Notes: generated by a model not told the origin, from the letters alone. A DNA stretch of 64,000 nucleotides from Arenibacter echinorum (GCF_003259375.1 NZ_QLLN01000004.1:248001-312000); one strand, 5' to 3'; counted from the first letter of the stretch, positions 9,292 to 19,247 are shown. Made by a program: numbers and translations.

Positions 9292-10677
9292 TTATTTCCC
9301 TTTTCGAAAATTGAACGATTTAACCCGGGTAACATGGTCGTATCCAATTTTTGATAATGTAACACCCTTGCCGGAATTTTTAACTCCCGTCCAAGCCAAG
9401 GCGGGATCTAAATAATCGCAACGGTTCATAAAAACGGTACCAGTTTCAATTTTTCGCCCCAGATCAATAGCTCTATCCATATCCTTTGCCCACAGGGAAG
9501 CGGTAAGTCCATATTGGGAATCATTCATTAACCTCAATGCCTCCTCATCGTTCTTTACCTTCATAATCCCAACCACCGGTCCAAAACTCTCCTCGGTCAT
9601 TACCTCCATACTATGATCCACATTGACCAGCACATGCGGAGATAAATAAGGCGTATCTTTTTTGGATGCTGCAAACAAAGATTCGGCCACCAAAGATTTT
9701 GCCCCTTTACCCAAGGCTTGCTCTATTTGTTTTCTTACGTAATTGGCCGCATCGGTCTTCACCATAGGCCCCAAATTGGTTTCGGCATCCAATGGATTCC
9801 CTAATTTGTACTGCTTTGTAAGCGCTACAAATCCATCAACAAACTTGTCGTAAAGCGTTTCATGAACATAAATTCGTTCAATACCACAACAAGACTGACC
9901 GCTGTTAAAAAATGCCCCATCCACCAAATTTTCAACGCTATTTTCCAAATGGGCATCGGCCATGACATAAGCGGGATCCTTTCCTCCCAATTCCAAGCCG
10001 CAGGGTATAAACTTGTTCATCAAGGAATTTTGAACCGCTACCCCACCCTGTACTGAACCTGTAAAGTACACCCCGTCAATTCTGGAATCGGCAATTAATT
10101 GGGCCGTATTTTTATGGTTCAGGTGCAGTATCTGAAATACCCCTTTTGGTAATCCGGCCTTGGCAGCTGCCTTGGCATAACGTTCCGCCACTAGAGGCGT
10201 CTGGAACGAATGCTTTAATATAACCACATTTCCTGCCATTAAGGCGGGAACAATAGCATTTACAGATGTCAAGAAAGGATAGTTCCAAGGGCTCAACACA
10301 CTAACGACCCCAATTGGTACACGTTCTACCCATCTTTTATCCGGATTCGCGGCATCTTCAACTTTATAGTCGCCCAAAGCCTCTTCCGCCACTCCTATCA
10401 TATAATGGGCGCGGTCCCCAAATCCCTTTATTTCTCCAGGGGACTGACCCAATGGTCTCCCCATTTGCCAGGTAATTTCGAGGGCAATTTCATTTTTATC
10501 TTCAACAATGGCATCCACGAATGCTGTTATATATTTAGCACGCTCGGCAATAGAAAGATTGGACCAAAGAGGAAAAGCACTTTCAGCCAAATGTAAGGCC
10601 TGTTCAATATCTTTTGGGCCATGTTCTTCGGCAGTATAATAAATAGTGCCGTCTATAGGTGATATGGTATTTATCAT
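9292..10677 (-). CDS. NAD(P)-dependent aldehyde dehydrogenase
   Basis: A 461-residue ALDH-superfamily enzyme that oxidises an aldehyde to the acid. Visible catalytic elements are the general base Glu229 in GLELGGKDP, the nucleophile Cys263 in NSGQSCCG and the SPWNYPF loop near residue 129. The EESFGPV signature follows later. In its gene neighbourhood it should act on the aldehyde made by the adjacent iron alcohol dehydrogenase, giving the gamma-glutamyl acid that the amidotransferase then hydrolyses. Spacing is tight: 4 bp from the upstream ligase stop and 42 bp to the downstream dehydrogenase, consistent with one transcript. Substrate identity is inferred from context only. Confidence 0.9.
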   Translation of the reverse strand: MINTISPIDGTIYYTAEEHGPKDIEQALHLAESAFPLWSNLSIAERAKYITAFVDAIVEDKNEIALEITWQMGRPLGQSPGEIKGFGDRAHYMIGVAEEALGDYKVEDAANPDKRWVERVPIGVVSVLSPWNYPFLTSVNAIVPALMAGNVVILKHSFQTPLVAERYAKAAAKAGLPKGVFQILHLNHKNTAQLIADSRIDGVYFTGSVQGGVAVQNSLMNKFIPCGLELGGKDPAYVMADAHLENSVENLVDGAFFNSGQSCCGIERIYVHETLYDKFVDGFVALTKQYKLGNPLDAETNLGPMVKTDAANYVRKQIEQALGKGAKSLVAESLFAASKKDTPYLSPHVLVNVDHSMEVMTEESFGPVVGIMKVKNDEEALRLMNDSQYGLTASLWAKDMDRAIDLGRKIETGTVFMNRCDYLDPALAWTGVKNSGKGVTLSKIGYDHVTRVKSFNFRKGK

Positions 10678-10681
10678 TTTT

Positions 10682-12058
10682 TTAAATTATTTCGAAATAA
10701 CGTTTTAATTGCCAGTCGGTTATAGCTCCCAGCTGTTGTTGGTCTTCCCAAAGTCGGGTATACGCATAATGATCCACAAATATATCACCAAACAGGTCCC
10801 TTGCAATTTTTGAATTCTTAAATTTTTCGGCGGCATGGGACAAGGTCCTGGGCAACTGAAGTTCCTGTGAAAAATCTACATCGTAGGCGTTTCCTTCGAC
10901 CGCTTTTGTAGGTTCAATTTTATTCTCTATGCCCCACAATCCTGAACCAATAGCGGCTGCCAGTGCCAAGTATGGATTTATATCGGCTGCCGACACCCTA
11001 TATTCCACTCTTTGGGATTTTTCAGAACCTGGAATGGCCCTAAGGGCACAGGTTCTATTATCTACACCCCATGAGGCTGCAGTGGGGGCCCAAAAACCGG
11101 GAATAAGTCGAGTATAGCTGTTACATGTAGAGGCTACCATGGCCAAAAATTCGGGCATTAACTTTTGCTGCCCTCCAATAAACCAGCGCATCACATCGGA
11201 CATGCCATCGGTCTTATTTTTATCGTAGAATGCAGAGGAACCATCCTTATTTTGCAAGGATATATGGATATGACCGGATTGTCCTGGAAAGCTTGAAGAC
11301 CACTTGGCCATAAAACAGGCCATCAAATTGTTCTGTTGTGCCCAAACCTTTATGAAGTTTTTAAACAAAGCCCCATTATCGGCCGCCCTTAACGCTTCGG
11401 AATATTCAAGGGCCCCTTCGAGCACCCCTGCACCAGTCTCTGTATGCAATCCTTCCAAAGGCATGTCCATCTCCTTGGAGAGTTCCATTATTTCGTGATA
11501 AAAACTGGCATGGGTAGAACTGCGCAATATAGAATACCCAAAGTTGCCTGGCGTCATTGGTTCCAGGTTGTGATAATTCTTATCCCGAACGGATTTAGGG
11601 GATTCATTAAAAAGGAAAAATTCGAACTCAAAAGAGGCACTTGCCTTAAGCCCCAATTTTCCCAATCTATCCAAGGTTTTGCGCAGAATAGATCTTGGAC
11701 AAACACTTGCTGCACTACTCTCGGAAAAATCTACCAAAAAAATAACGGACTTGAAATCTTCCGTTGGCAACATTCTCATACTCGATGCATCAATCGTAGC
11801 ATTTGCATCGGTAAAACCATCCGCCCAGCCGGTAAAGGAATCATTCTTATATAATACATCATTGGAATCCCAACCAAAGATTACACTGCAAAAACCAAAT
11901 CCCTTGTCCAAAGCGGATAGGAACTTTTTGGAATTTACGTATTTCCCACGGAGAACGCCATCAACATCAACAACGGCCAACTTTATATTTTCAATTTGAT
12001 GTTCGTGTATATAACTTCTGACCGATTCTATGGTCATTTTTGGTACTTCCTTTTTCAT
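10682..12058 (-). CDS. Glutamine synthetase-like gamma-glutamyl-amine ligase
   Basis: A 458-residue glutamine synthetase fold protein of the PuuA/GlnA3/GlnA4/FluG-like branch, not housekeeping GlnA. ATP-binding and catalytic blocks are visible: EFEFFLF with metal glutamates, SFPGQSGHIHISLQ, the arginine-rich PGFWAPTAASWGVDNR, and VEYRVSAADINPYLALAA. These enzymes ligate glutamate to amines such as putrescine, ethanolamine or isopropylamine. Neighbours are an ethanolamine-type permease, aldehyde and alcohol dehydrogenases and a gamma-glutamyl hydrolase, so gamma-glutamyl-ethanolamide synthesis is the best guess. ATG at 12058; a second in-frame ATG seven codons later is possible. The 228-bp gap to the permease leaves room for its own promoter. 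Confidence 0.85.
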   Translation of the reverse strand: MKKEVPKMTIESVRSYIHEHQIENIKLAVVDVDGVLRGKYVNSKKFLSALDKGFGFCSVIFGWDSNDVLYKNDSFTGWADGFTDANATIDASSMRMLPTEDFKSVIFLVDFSESSAASVCPRSILRKTLDRLGKLGLKASASFEFEFFLFNESPKSVRDKNYHNLEPMTPGNFGYSILRSSTHASFYHEIMELSKEMDMPLEGLHTETGAGVLEGALEYSEALRAADNGALFKNFIKVWAQQNNLMACFMAKWSSSFPGQSGHIHISLQNKDGSSAFYDKNKTDGMSDVMRWFIGGQQKLMPEFLAMVASTCNSYTRLIPGFWAPTAASWGVDNRTCALRAIPGSEKSQRVEYRVSAADINPYLALAAAIGSGLWGIENKIEPTKAVEGNAYDVDFSQELQLPRTLSHAAEKFKNSKIARDLFGDIFVDHYAYTRLWEDQQQLGAITDWQLKRYFEII

Positions 12059-12286
12059 CTATTTAAAATTTTTTATTAATCTATAAGTCCCCTGTCATAG
12101 ACATTAAGATTATATTTTCTGATTTTTTTAGTTGATTATTGGTTTATTATTCCAATATTCAGTGATATGCCTTAGATATAGTTAAAAACAATTTGATGGA
12201 CATTTATCCCTGTTACCATTGTTCGCATCCCTTCATAAAAATCTTTCATAAAATTATTGAATAATGCCCAGCTAGAGATATAAAAT

Positions 12287-13777
12287 TTAGTTTTTTACAC
12301 CTGCTTTTTTAGCATCGTGTTCCAACGCAAATTCTTCTTCCGGCGAGAGTATCAATCGATGCCTTCCTTGTAGCCCAAAGTACAGCAAACCAATTATCAA
12401 ATACCCCATCGATATAAACACTGCCGTCCTATAGGACTGATCCTGTAACTGAAAATAAATGATTACACTGGCCAAGAAAATTGTGGACCAAGCACCTAGT
12501 TTTCCAAAAGGACTAACATAAGGTCTTTCAAGATCGGGCTTATTCTTCCTCAATAATAAAAAGGAACCACATTGTAAAATATAGGATAGCATGGCACTAA
12601 AAACAGCGATGTTGAGCAAAGCTCCCCCTATAAAAACCTCACTTTCATTACCGGCCAAAAATTTGGTAACCATTAAAACCACAAAACCAATCAGAGAGCC
12701 TAGTATCAATGCGGTATAGGGTGTTTTTCTTTTGCTATGGGTCAAGGACAATATTACCGGGAAATACCCCGCCCTGGACAAGGAATAAATCTGTCTGCCA
12801 AACGCAAAAATTATGGTATGGAAAGATGCCAACAGGCCAATGGATGCCACCAAGGCCAAGAGCTTGGCTATATTGTCCCCGTACAGCACCTTAAATCCGT
12901 CCAGCAAGGGCTCCCCGGATTGGGAAAGGGCATAAGAACCCAAAGGTATGGAGGCATTGAGCCATAGGATTAAAAATGCCGAAATAATCAAGGTGATGAT
13001 ACCATAGGTCAACCCTTTGGGCATATCTTTTTTGGGATCTACGGATTCCTCCGCTGCCAATGGCAACTGTTCAATTGCCAAAAACAACCAAACCGCAAAG
13101 GGCATAGCCTTAAGCGCTCCTTCCCATCCCATCGGGAAAAGGGAACCTCCCCCTCCTTCCAGATGTTCTGCACTCCCATCGGCGCCCACCTTTATATCCA
13201 GGGCATAAGTCATAAAATCGACACTTCCTATAGAAGACACCCAAAATATGCCCAAACATCCCAAAGCCAACAAAGTTAAAGCCACTGTAAAGCGAAAAGA
13301 TAGTTCTACCCCTACAATATTTAAAAGGGTAAAAATGGTATAAAATCCGAACCACCAAAAAGGCAACATTTCCGGTGCCGTTTCAAAGATGCCCTGCATA
13401 TAATTACTGAGAAAAAAAACAATAACCGCCGGGGTAAGTATAAATTCCAAGTTTTCTACCAAGCCTGTAAAGAATCCTCCCCAAGGTCCCATGGCCGATC
13501 TGGCAAAAGAATATGCTCCTCCAGTGTGTGGTAGGGCAGGAGACATTTCCGCAACACTCTGGGTAAGTCCAACATACATTATAGCTACGATACAAGTGGC
13601 GACGAACATACCGCCCCATCCCCCAGAAGCCAAGCCTAAATTCCATCCTGAAAAATGTCCTGAAATCACTGCTCCAACGCCCAGGGCCCACAAAGACCAA
13701 ACACCTGCATGGCGTTTCAGTTCCCTGGATTCAAAATAGGATTTATCCATTTTCTTGTACTTAACGCCTTTGCTCAT
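12287..13777 (-). CDS. eat: APC-family permease, ethanolamine permease type
   Basis: A 496-residue inner-membrane transporter with about 12 hydrophobic segments. The N-terminal part has the pattern of ethanolamine permeases of the APC superfamily: KRHAGVWSLWALGVGAVISG, then AEMSPALPHTGGAYSFAR and GPWGGFFTGLVENLE. I recognise these from the Eat group, but cannot exclude another small amine or amino acid. It is the first gene of the putative gamma-glutamyl amine pathway read leftward from 13777 and is separated by a strong terminator from the SusCD operon above it. A second in-frame Met occurs nine codons in. The symbol is assigned by family resemblance. Confidence 0.8.
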   Translation of the reverse strand: MSKGVKYKKMDKSYFESRELKRHAGVWSLWALGVGAVISGHFSGWNLGLASGGWGGMFVATCIVAIMYVGLTQSVAEMSPALPHTGGAYSFARSAMGPWGGFFTGLVENLEFILTPAVIVFFLSNYMQGIFETAPEMLPFWWFGFYTIFTLLNIVGVELSFRFTVALTLLALGCLGIFWVSSIGSVDFMTYALDIKVGADGSAEHLEGGGGSLFPMGWEGALKAMPFAVWLFLAIEQLPLAAEESVDPKKDMPKGLTYGIITLIISAFLILWLNASIPLGSYALSQSGEPLLDGFKVLYGDNIAKLLALVASIGLLASFHTIIFAFGRQIYSLSRAGYFPVILSLTHSKRKTPYTALILGSLIGFVVLMVTKFLAGNESEVFIGGALLNIAVFSAMLSYILQCGSFLLLRKNKPDLERPYVSPFGKLGAWSTIFLASVIIYFQLQDQSYRTAVFISMGYLIIGLLYFGLQGRHRLILSPEEEFALEHDAKKAGVKN

Positions 13778-13887
13778 ATCTATTCTCTTGGTTTTTGGTT
13801 TGATTATGTGTTTCTAAGCTGGTAACTAATATACCATGAAATAGGAAAAATATAACTCTTAAAACTTGAAGGATTTATATTACCAAT

Positions 13888-13918
13888 AAAAAGACCATGG
13901 GGAAGAATCCCCATGGTC
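13888..13918 (-). terminator. Rho-independent terminator of the first SusCD operon
   Basis: An 11-bp perfect stem (GACCATGGGGA / TCCCCATGGTC) around a 4-base loop at 13893-13918. On the minus strand it is followed by five T. It lies 36 bp after the susD stop and separates that operon from the permease operon. Confidence 0.9.
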
Positions 13919-13953
13919 CATAAGATTCATAAAAAAAATTATTTATTGCACAT

Positions 13954-15534
13954 TTAATTGTTAGTGGCAACATCCCACCAAAGTCGGGTGTTTAAATCAT
14001 CCCCTCCCATGCGGGTCACCGCCTGCTGGTAGTTGGCATTATTTGTTGATTTCACGGCATTGGGATACTGAAACCTTACCGGAACCTTTTTATCATTTAC
14101 GGCATCCGGACCTGGTATAACTTCCGGCATTCCGGTACGCCTCCAATCGGACCAGCCTTCCAAACCGGTATAAAAGAGGGCTATCCATTTTTGCAAGGCT
14201 ACTTTTTCCAGCTTTTCGGTGGTTGTTCCTGTATAGGCCACTGCCGTCTGTGCAATATAGCCATCCAAGTCAAAGGCTTGTAGATCGGCAGCGATCTCGT
14301 TCCATCCCCCGGCAATTATCCTATCCAAATAATACGAAAAGGAAGCTCGTATCCCATTTTCATAGTAAGTGGCGGCATCGCCTACGGTTATGAAATTTCT
14401 TTCCCTAGCCTCTGCCAGGATAAACTGAAGCTCCGAATAATCCATTATAATGGTCTGGGAAGCCGTAGGAGAGGCAAGCTCAACGTTACAGGCCCTACAA
14501 GCCAATAAAATACCAATTCTTGAGATGAAATTGGACCCCACTTCATTGGGGTTTCCGGTAGGGCTATACCCTAAAGCCGCCTCATCGTCCAAGCCGTTGG
14601 GCATACCTACATAATCATCCAAATTATCGGAATAAATTCCTTTTCCGGAATTGGAAGTAGGTTGCGCATAAACAATGAGCCTTCTATCATTTAGATCCTT
14701 TAATCTGGTCTCCAAAGTAAGGCTTAACCTAACCTCGTCAAAACTACCAGATCGGGTATTATATTTTGGTTGGGGATTATCTGAATTCCATTGTAATAGC
14801 GCTGCATCCCCGTTGCTTTGAAATATGGGGTAGGTTGTTGGGTCGCCCATAATCTCAGCCATACCGGCTGTAGCTTTGGCTTGATCCACATCACTGATCC
14901 TCATTAACAACCGAAGCCTGAGCGAGTTGGCAAACTTCCTCCATTTCAATACATCGCCACCGTACAATATATCCCCGGATATATTTTGTGTACCTGTCAA
15001 TGCGGCGTTGGCAGCTTTTAGGTCGGCCAAAAGACCGTCATAAATTTCCTGTTGCGGCGTAAACTCTGGCGTAATATTATCATCGCTGATTCCCTTTACG
15101 GCATCTGTGTAAGGGACATCACCATAAGAATCCGTGAGGTAGGAATAGATCCACGATTTTACGATGAGTCCAACACCATAATAATTTTGGCGATCTGGAT
15201 TTTCCTGGGTATCGCGGATTATATTCTCAATATCACGTAGACCGTCATAGGCATCGTTGTATGGATTGTCCGTTGGGGACCACTGGTAAATATCCCCGGA
15301 GGTAAACTGCAGTCGGGCCCCATATTGGACTACTGTAAAGCCTTCTTCCCATCCTTGATTCCCCCAATTATAGGCCATCTGTCTTAAAACCCCTGGCAAA
15401 AGCAGTTCCGAGGAAGCCTGCTCGGGAAAGTTGGGGTTTTGATTTATTTCTTCAAAATCTTCCGTACAACCCATAAAAGCTGCCAAAAGAAACATCACGA
15501 AGAAACCCTTTTTTATATTATGTATGTTTTTCAT
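13954..15534 (-). CDS. SusD/RagB-like outer-membrane lipoprotein (SusD_2 type)
   Basis: A 526-residue surface substrate-binding lipoprotein. The signal ends in a lipobox with Cys23 (AFMGC). The mature N-terminus FEEINQNPN and the LLPGVLRQM segment resemble the SusD_2 group, which often pairs with SusC proteins for non-starch or peptide-like ligands. It follows the SusC gene by 11 bp and ends before a strong terminator, so it is the last gene of this operon. No glycosidase, lyase, protease or sulfatase belongs to the operon, so the ligand cannot be read from it. The neighbouring ethanolamine-type operon is the only, weak, hint. Confidence 0.9.
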   Translation of the reverse strand: MKNIHNIKKGFFVMFLLAAFMGCTEDFEEINQNPNFPEQASSELLLPGVLRQMAYNWGNQGWEEGFTVVQYGARLQFTSGDIYQWSPTDNPYNDAYDGLRDIENIIRDTQENPDRQNYYGVGLIVKSWIYSYLTDSYGDVPYTDAVKGISDDNITPEFTPQQEIYDGLLADLKAANAALTGTQNISGDILYGGDVLKWRKFANSLRLRLLMRISDVDQAKATAGMAEIMGDPTTYPIFQSNGDAALLQWNSDNPQPKYNTRSGSFDEVRLSLTLETRLKDLNDRRLIVYAQPTSNSGKGIYSDNLDDYVGMPNGLDDEAALGYSPTGNPNEVGSNFISRIGILLACRACNVELASPTASQTIIMDYSELQFILAEARERNFITVGDAATYYENGIRASFSYYLDRIIAGGWNEIAADLQAFDLDGYIAQTAVAYTGTTTEKLEKVALQKWIALFYTGLEGWSDWRRTGMPEVIPGPDAVNDKKVPVRFQYPNAVKSTNNANYQQAVTRMGGDDLNTRLWWDVATNN

Positions 15535-15545
15535 CTTTTATGCAA

Positions 15546-18500
15546 TTAAAAATCGATTTGTAAATTCAGAGTGTATGTTTTGGTACTGGGATAGGACATA
15601 TTCTCTATACCGGGCTGCAGGGTACCACCAGCGACCGAGACCGTTTCCGGATCAAAATGGGGATTGTCCGTCCATAGTGCCAAATTTCTGCCTGTCAAGG
15701 ATAATCTTGCCTTACTTATGGGAAGTTTATCTATAATTTTCTTGGAAAGGCTATAGCCCAAAGTAACCTCACGCAATTTCGTATAGGAAGCATCGTATTT
15801 GGCCGCCTCCACATTATCACGCTCATAATAACGGTTGTTGTAGGTCCTAACATCCACATTTATGGTGTTGGGCGTATATACACCAGGAGATGTCTCCAAT
15901 ACACCTTCGGCAACAATTCCGGTTTCCCTTCCTTCCAAGGTCTCCTTTAACTGCCCGGAAGTGGAACCTATCGTTTTGGTCCTGGATACTACTATTCCGC
16001 CTTGCCTTATATCGAACATAAATCCAAAATCCAAAGACTTATACTTAAAACTGTTCAGTATTCCCAGTGTATAATCAGGGGCATAATCGCCTTGGTACAC
16101 CAAATCGTCCGTCCTGATGGGGATACCACTGTTATTAACTATCATTTGACCAAAATACTGACTGTTCTCATCTTCTACACGTTGAAATCCCCTACCGTAA
16201 ATGGCACTAATGGAACCCCCTTCCCTAGCTTGGATAAAGACACTGTTCCTCTCGGTAAGCGTATAATCTATGCCTCCCAGGTCGGTAACCTCGCTCCTGT
16301 TTCTGGAATAGTTGAACATGGTATTCCACGTAAAGTTTTCCGTTTTTATAGGAACTACATTCAACATGGCCTCAAACCCATAATTCCTGACTTCACCGGC
16401 GTTGATCAACTTACTGGTATACCCACTGGAAATATCCGTACTTATAGGTATGATCTGGTTCTTGGTACGACCATCATAATACGTCGCATCCAAATTCAAC
16501 CTACTTTGGAACAAACGGATATCGGCACCAATCTCATAAGATGATGTAATTTCAGGTTTCAGATCGGCATTGGGAATCAAGGAAGATTCCGTTAAAATAG
16601 GATTATCCCCAAAAGGTGTTTCATTGGTAAAGAAACTGGACAGTTTATAGGGGTCCGTATCATTACCCACCTCGGCATATGCCGCCCTTAATTTTGCAAA
16701 GGACACGAATTCCGGCATTTTAAACATGTCACTGGCAATGGCACTCAGGGTGACCGAAGGATAGAAATAGGAATTGTTATCCGTTGGCAAAGTACTTGAC
16801 CAATCGTTACGTCCTGTTACATCCAAGAAAAGTAAATTATCATAGGCAAACCTGGCAAAGCCGTAGAGACTATTGATCCGCTTTTGTTCATTGTTGCTAC
16901 TTACCTCCAATGGCCTTCTAGTGTTATTAAAGGAATAGACCCCTGGATTGATCAACTGCGGGGCAACCGTTTGGGTATACTCTTGTCTTTGGCGAAATTG
17001 GTTTCCACCAGCGGATACATTTATGTTCCATTTTTCGTTGTAAGTTTTATCGTAGGACAAAAGGAAGTCCGTGTTGGACTCTTCAAAAAACACATTGTCC
17101 TCCCTGTAATATCCAAGTGGAAAACGCTGGGTACTAAAGGCCCTCTTTTTCCCCCTTAGGTCGCGATAAAAATCCCTTCCGGTACGTACTATTAAACTCC
17201 AATTATCGTTTATTTCATAGTTGGCACTAATATTCCCGTAGACCCTGTCCTTGTTCTGTGAATTGGTATTTTCATACACATTAAAGAATGGGTTATCATG
17301 ATAATTGTAATTATAGTTGAACTGCTGTAGATCTTCCCTGCCCGGCATCCAATAATCCCGCATACTATTGGTATTCAATTGCCTACCGTACCATATAAAC
17401 AGGTACATGATACTTTCCGTTCCATAACTTAGGGAAGGCCTATTGCCACTATCCGATTTAATATAGTTGACATTAGTGTTAATAGTAAGTTTATCGGTCA
17501 GGTTAAGACCAGCACTTAAGTTAAAGGTATTCCTCTTAAGATCGGTATTGGGAACAATGCCTTCCTGATCCAAGTTTTGGTAGGAGAACCTAATATTTCC
17601 CAAGTCCCCTGATTTTGAAATGGCAATGCTATTGGTCTTGGTATACCCGGTATTGAAAAAATCCAGGGTATTATCCGGCATGGACACCCAAGGAGTTGGA
17701 ATAATAGGGGAATTGCTTACTAAATAATCCCCACCTCTGGTACCGTCCTCCCGTGGCGAATCGAACTGTGGAATCATTAGCCCGGTATCCAATCTGGGAC
17801 CCCAGCTTTCATCAACACCATCGGCAATTCCGCTACCGCTTCCATCAACAAAAGCAAATTGTTGGTTGTTACCTTGGCCGTATTCATTTTGCCAATCGGG
17901 CAATAGCAATACACTCTCCATGGTTATACCAGAATTAATGGAAATACCTAACTGACCTTTTTTGGAACTTCCCTTCTTGGTGGTTATAATAATGGCCCCG
18001 TTAGCTGCTCTAGCACCGTATAAAGCCGCAGCAGCAGGTCCTTTTAGCACGTTGATGGATTCTATATTCTCCGGATTAATTTCCGAAGCCCCGTTTCCAT
18101 AATCCACATCCTGTGTTCCAGAACCGCTAGACCCTACAATTTCATTGCTGATGGGAGTACCATCCACAATAAACAAAGGAGAGTTGCCATTGATGTTCAA
18201 GGAAGCATCACCCCTTATGGACACCCTAGCAGAACCTCCAAGGCCCGAGGGGCTGTTGGTAATCTGTAGACCGGCCACCTTTCCGGAAATGCCATTTAAA
18301 AGATTGGGTTCCCTGGCCGCAGATACCTGCTCGCCATCCAGCTCCTGGGATGCATATCCCAAAGATTTCTTTTCCCTCTTAATACCCAAGGCGGTTACTA
18401 CCACCTCACTTAGACCTGTAGCACTCTCCTCCAAGGTTATAGAGACATCGGTCTGGCCATTCAGTGCCATTTCCGTGGTAGTAAACCCTACATAAGAAAC

Positions 18501-19067
18501 CACCAGAACTGCGTTTGGTCCATTTACATCCAAGGAAAAATTACCGTCAAAATCGGACTGGGTACCGTTGGTGGTTCCTTTTTCCAGTACGTTCGCTCCC
18601 GGCAATGGACTACCATCACTGTCCAGAATAGTACCATTTACCTTAAACGGCTGATACAACTCCACCTTTTTTTCTTCCTCCATAGTTGAAGGAGGAATAT
18701 TTTTTTCCGGCCTAAGCACTATCTGTTTATCCAATACCTCATAGGTAATGTTCATCTTAGAAAAAATTCTATCAAGAATTGTAGTTACCAATTCTTTATC
18801 AGCGTTTACAGAGACAATTTTTTTATAATTTACCTCCTTATCATTATACATGAATTTGAATTCTGTAAGCGACTCAATTCTGTTCAATACACTTTCGATG
18901 CTTACATTTTCGAGGTTCAAGGTAACTTTGGTCTTTTGACCATAAGTTTCGTTGGCATGAATTTGAAAAAGCGAAACAGTCAATAGCAAGAATGTAGTTA
19001 GCTTCATTTTCAAATCATATTGTAGCTGAAAATGGGATTCCCTCCCCAGCCTAATTAGGTTTTTCAT
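15546..19067 (-). CDS. SusC/RagA-like TonB-dependent receptor with STN signalling domain
   Basis: A 1173-residue outer-membrane importer. After an N-terminal extension and a signal peptide (MKLTTFLLL begins at residue 21) it has four parts. These are an STN domain at about 50-110, a carboxypeptidase-D regulatory-like domain at about 142-220 (GSPLPGANVLEKGTTNG, SDFDGNFSL), a plug at about 225-350 with LKGPAAAALYGARAANGAIIITTKKG, and a 22-strand-type barrel ending in YTLNLQIDF. The STN domain, plus the FecR and ECF sigma genes directly upstream, indicates surface signalling: ligand binding releases the sigma factor through FecR. The 180-bp leader holds a hairpin and a conserved element also present before the SusC gene at 57892. 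Confidence 0.95.
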   Translation of the reverse strand: MKNLIRLGRESHFQLQYDLKMKLTTFLLLTVSLFQIHANETYGQKTKVTLNLENVSIESVLNRIESLTEFKFMYNDKEVNYKKIVSVNADKELVTTILDRIFSKMNITYEVLDKQIVLRPEKNIPPSTMEEEKKVELYQPFKVNGTILDSDGSPLPGANVLEKGTTNGTQSDFDGNFSLDVNGPNAVLVVSYVGFTTTEMALNGQTDVSITLEESATGLSEVVVTALGIKREKKSLGYASQELDGEQVSAAREPNLLNGISGKVAGLQITNSPSGLGGSARVSIRGDASLNINGNSPLFIVDGTPISNEIVGSSGSGTQDVDYGNGASEINPENIESINVLKGPAAAALYGARAANGAIIITTKKGSSKKGQLGISINSGITMESVLLLPDWQNEYGQGNNQQFAFVDGSGSGIADGVDESWGPRLDTGLMIPQFDSPREDGTRGGDYLVSNSPIIPTPWVSMPDNTLDFFNTGYTKTNSIAISKSGDLGNIRFSYQNLDQEGIVPNTDLKRNTFNLSAGLNLTDKLTINTNVNYIKSDSGNRPSLSYGTESIMYLFIWYGRQLNTNSMRDYWMPGREDLQQFNYNYNYHDNPFFNVYENTNSQNKDRVYGNISANYEINDNWSLIVRTGRDFYRDLRGKKRAFSTQRFPLGYYREDNVFFEESNTDFLLSYDKTYNEKWNINVSAGGNQFRQRQEYTQTVAPQLINPGVYSFNNTRRPLEVSSNNEQKRINSLYGFARFAYDNLLFLDVTGRNDWSSTLPTDNNSYFYPSVTLSAIASDMFKMPEFVSFAKLRAAYAEVGNDTDPYKLSSFFTNETPFGDNPILTESSLIPNADLKPEITSSYEIGADIRLFQSRLNLDATYYDGRTKNQIIPISTDISSGYTSKLINAGEVRNYGFEAMLNVVPIKTENFTWNTMFNYSRNRSEVTDLGGIDYTLTERNSVFIQAREGGSISAIYGRGFQRVEDENSQYFGQMIVNNSGIPIRTDDLVYQGDYAPDYTLGILNSFKYKSLDFGFMFDIRQGGIVVSRTKTIGSTSGQLKETLEGRETGIVAEGVLETSPGVYTPNTINVDVRTYNNRYYERDNVEAAKYDASYTKLREVTLGYSLSKKIIDKLPISKARLSLTGRNLALWTDNPHFDPETVSVAGGTLQPGIENMSYPSTKTYTLNLQIDF

Positions 19068-19087
19068 ATTTTTGCAGTGTTTTTTAA

Positions 19088-19108
19088 GTGGTTAATTAAT
19101 TTAATCAC
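19088..19108. promoter_or_regulatory. Conserved SusC leader element, copy 1
   Basis: GTGGTTAAT followed by TTTAATCAC, an imperfect inverted repeat 21 bp before the SusC start. The same arms occur at 57911-57935, the corresponding place before the other STN-type SusC gene. The third SusC gene, which lacks STN, has no such element. Function unknown; it could be an RNA structure or a binding site. Confidence 0.5.
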
Positions 19109-19113
19109 GTTTC

Positions 19114-19151
19114 ATCGGGAAGTGTTGGCTCACTTTCCGATTTTTTTTTTT
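19114..19151 (+). terminator. Strong hairpin with T-run on the strand opposite to SusC
   Basis: ATCGGGAAGTG / CACTTTCCGAT (11 bp, one G-U pair, 6-base loop) is followed by 11 T on the plus strand. No plus-strand gene is annotated here. On the minus strand the hairpin sits in the FecR-SusC spacer after an A-run, so it cannot be an ordinary terminator for those genes. Confidence 0.65.
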
Positions 19152-19247
19152 GCTCGTAGGCCTTATAATTTAGTTGTAAGGCGAAAATTGTGATCTGTCT
19201 AAATTTTAGGAAGTTTAATTCATTGGCTGTTGTTTTTGTCTAGTTAG

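Larger units (their letters stand above)
19075..19151 (+). ncRNA. Putative antisense RNA over the SusC leader, locus 1
   Basis: On the plus strand TATTTTTG (19067-19074) fits the Bacteroidetes -7 box TAnnTTTG. A short transcript would end at the hairpin and 11-T run at 19114-19151 and be antisense to the SusC 5' leader. No clear -33 box is seen. Cis-encoded antisense RNAs of the DonS type occur in Bacteroides polysaccharide loci. This call is inference from the layout. Confidence 0.35.

Noticed and set aside
7277-12058. Putrescine (Puu) pathway interpretation of the ligase/dehydrogenase/hydrolase genes
   Set aside because: There is no PuuB-type amine oxidase. An alcohol dehydrogenase takes its place and the permease is of the ethanolamine type, so an amino alcohol fits better.
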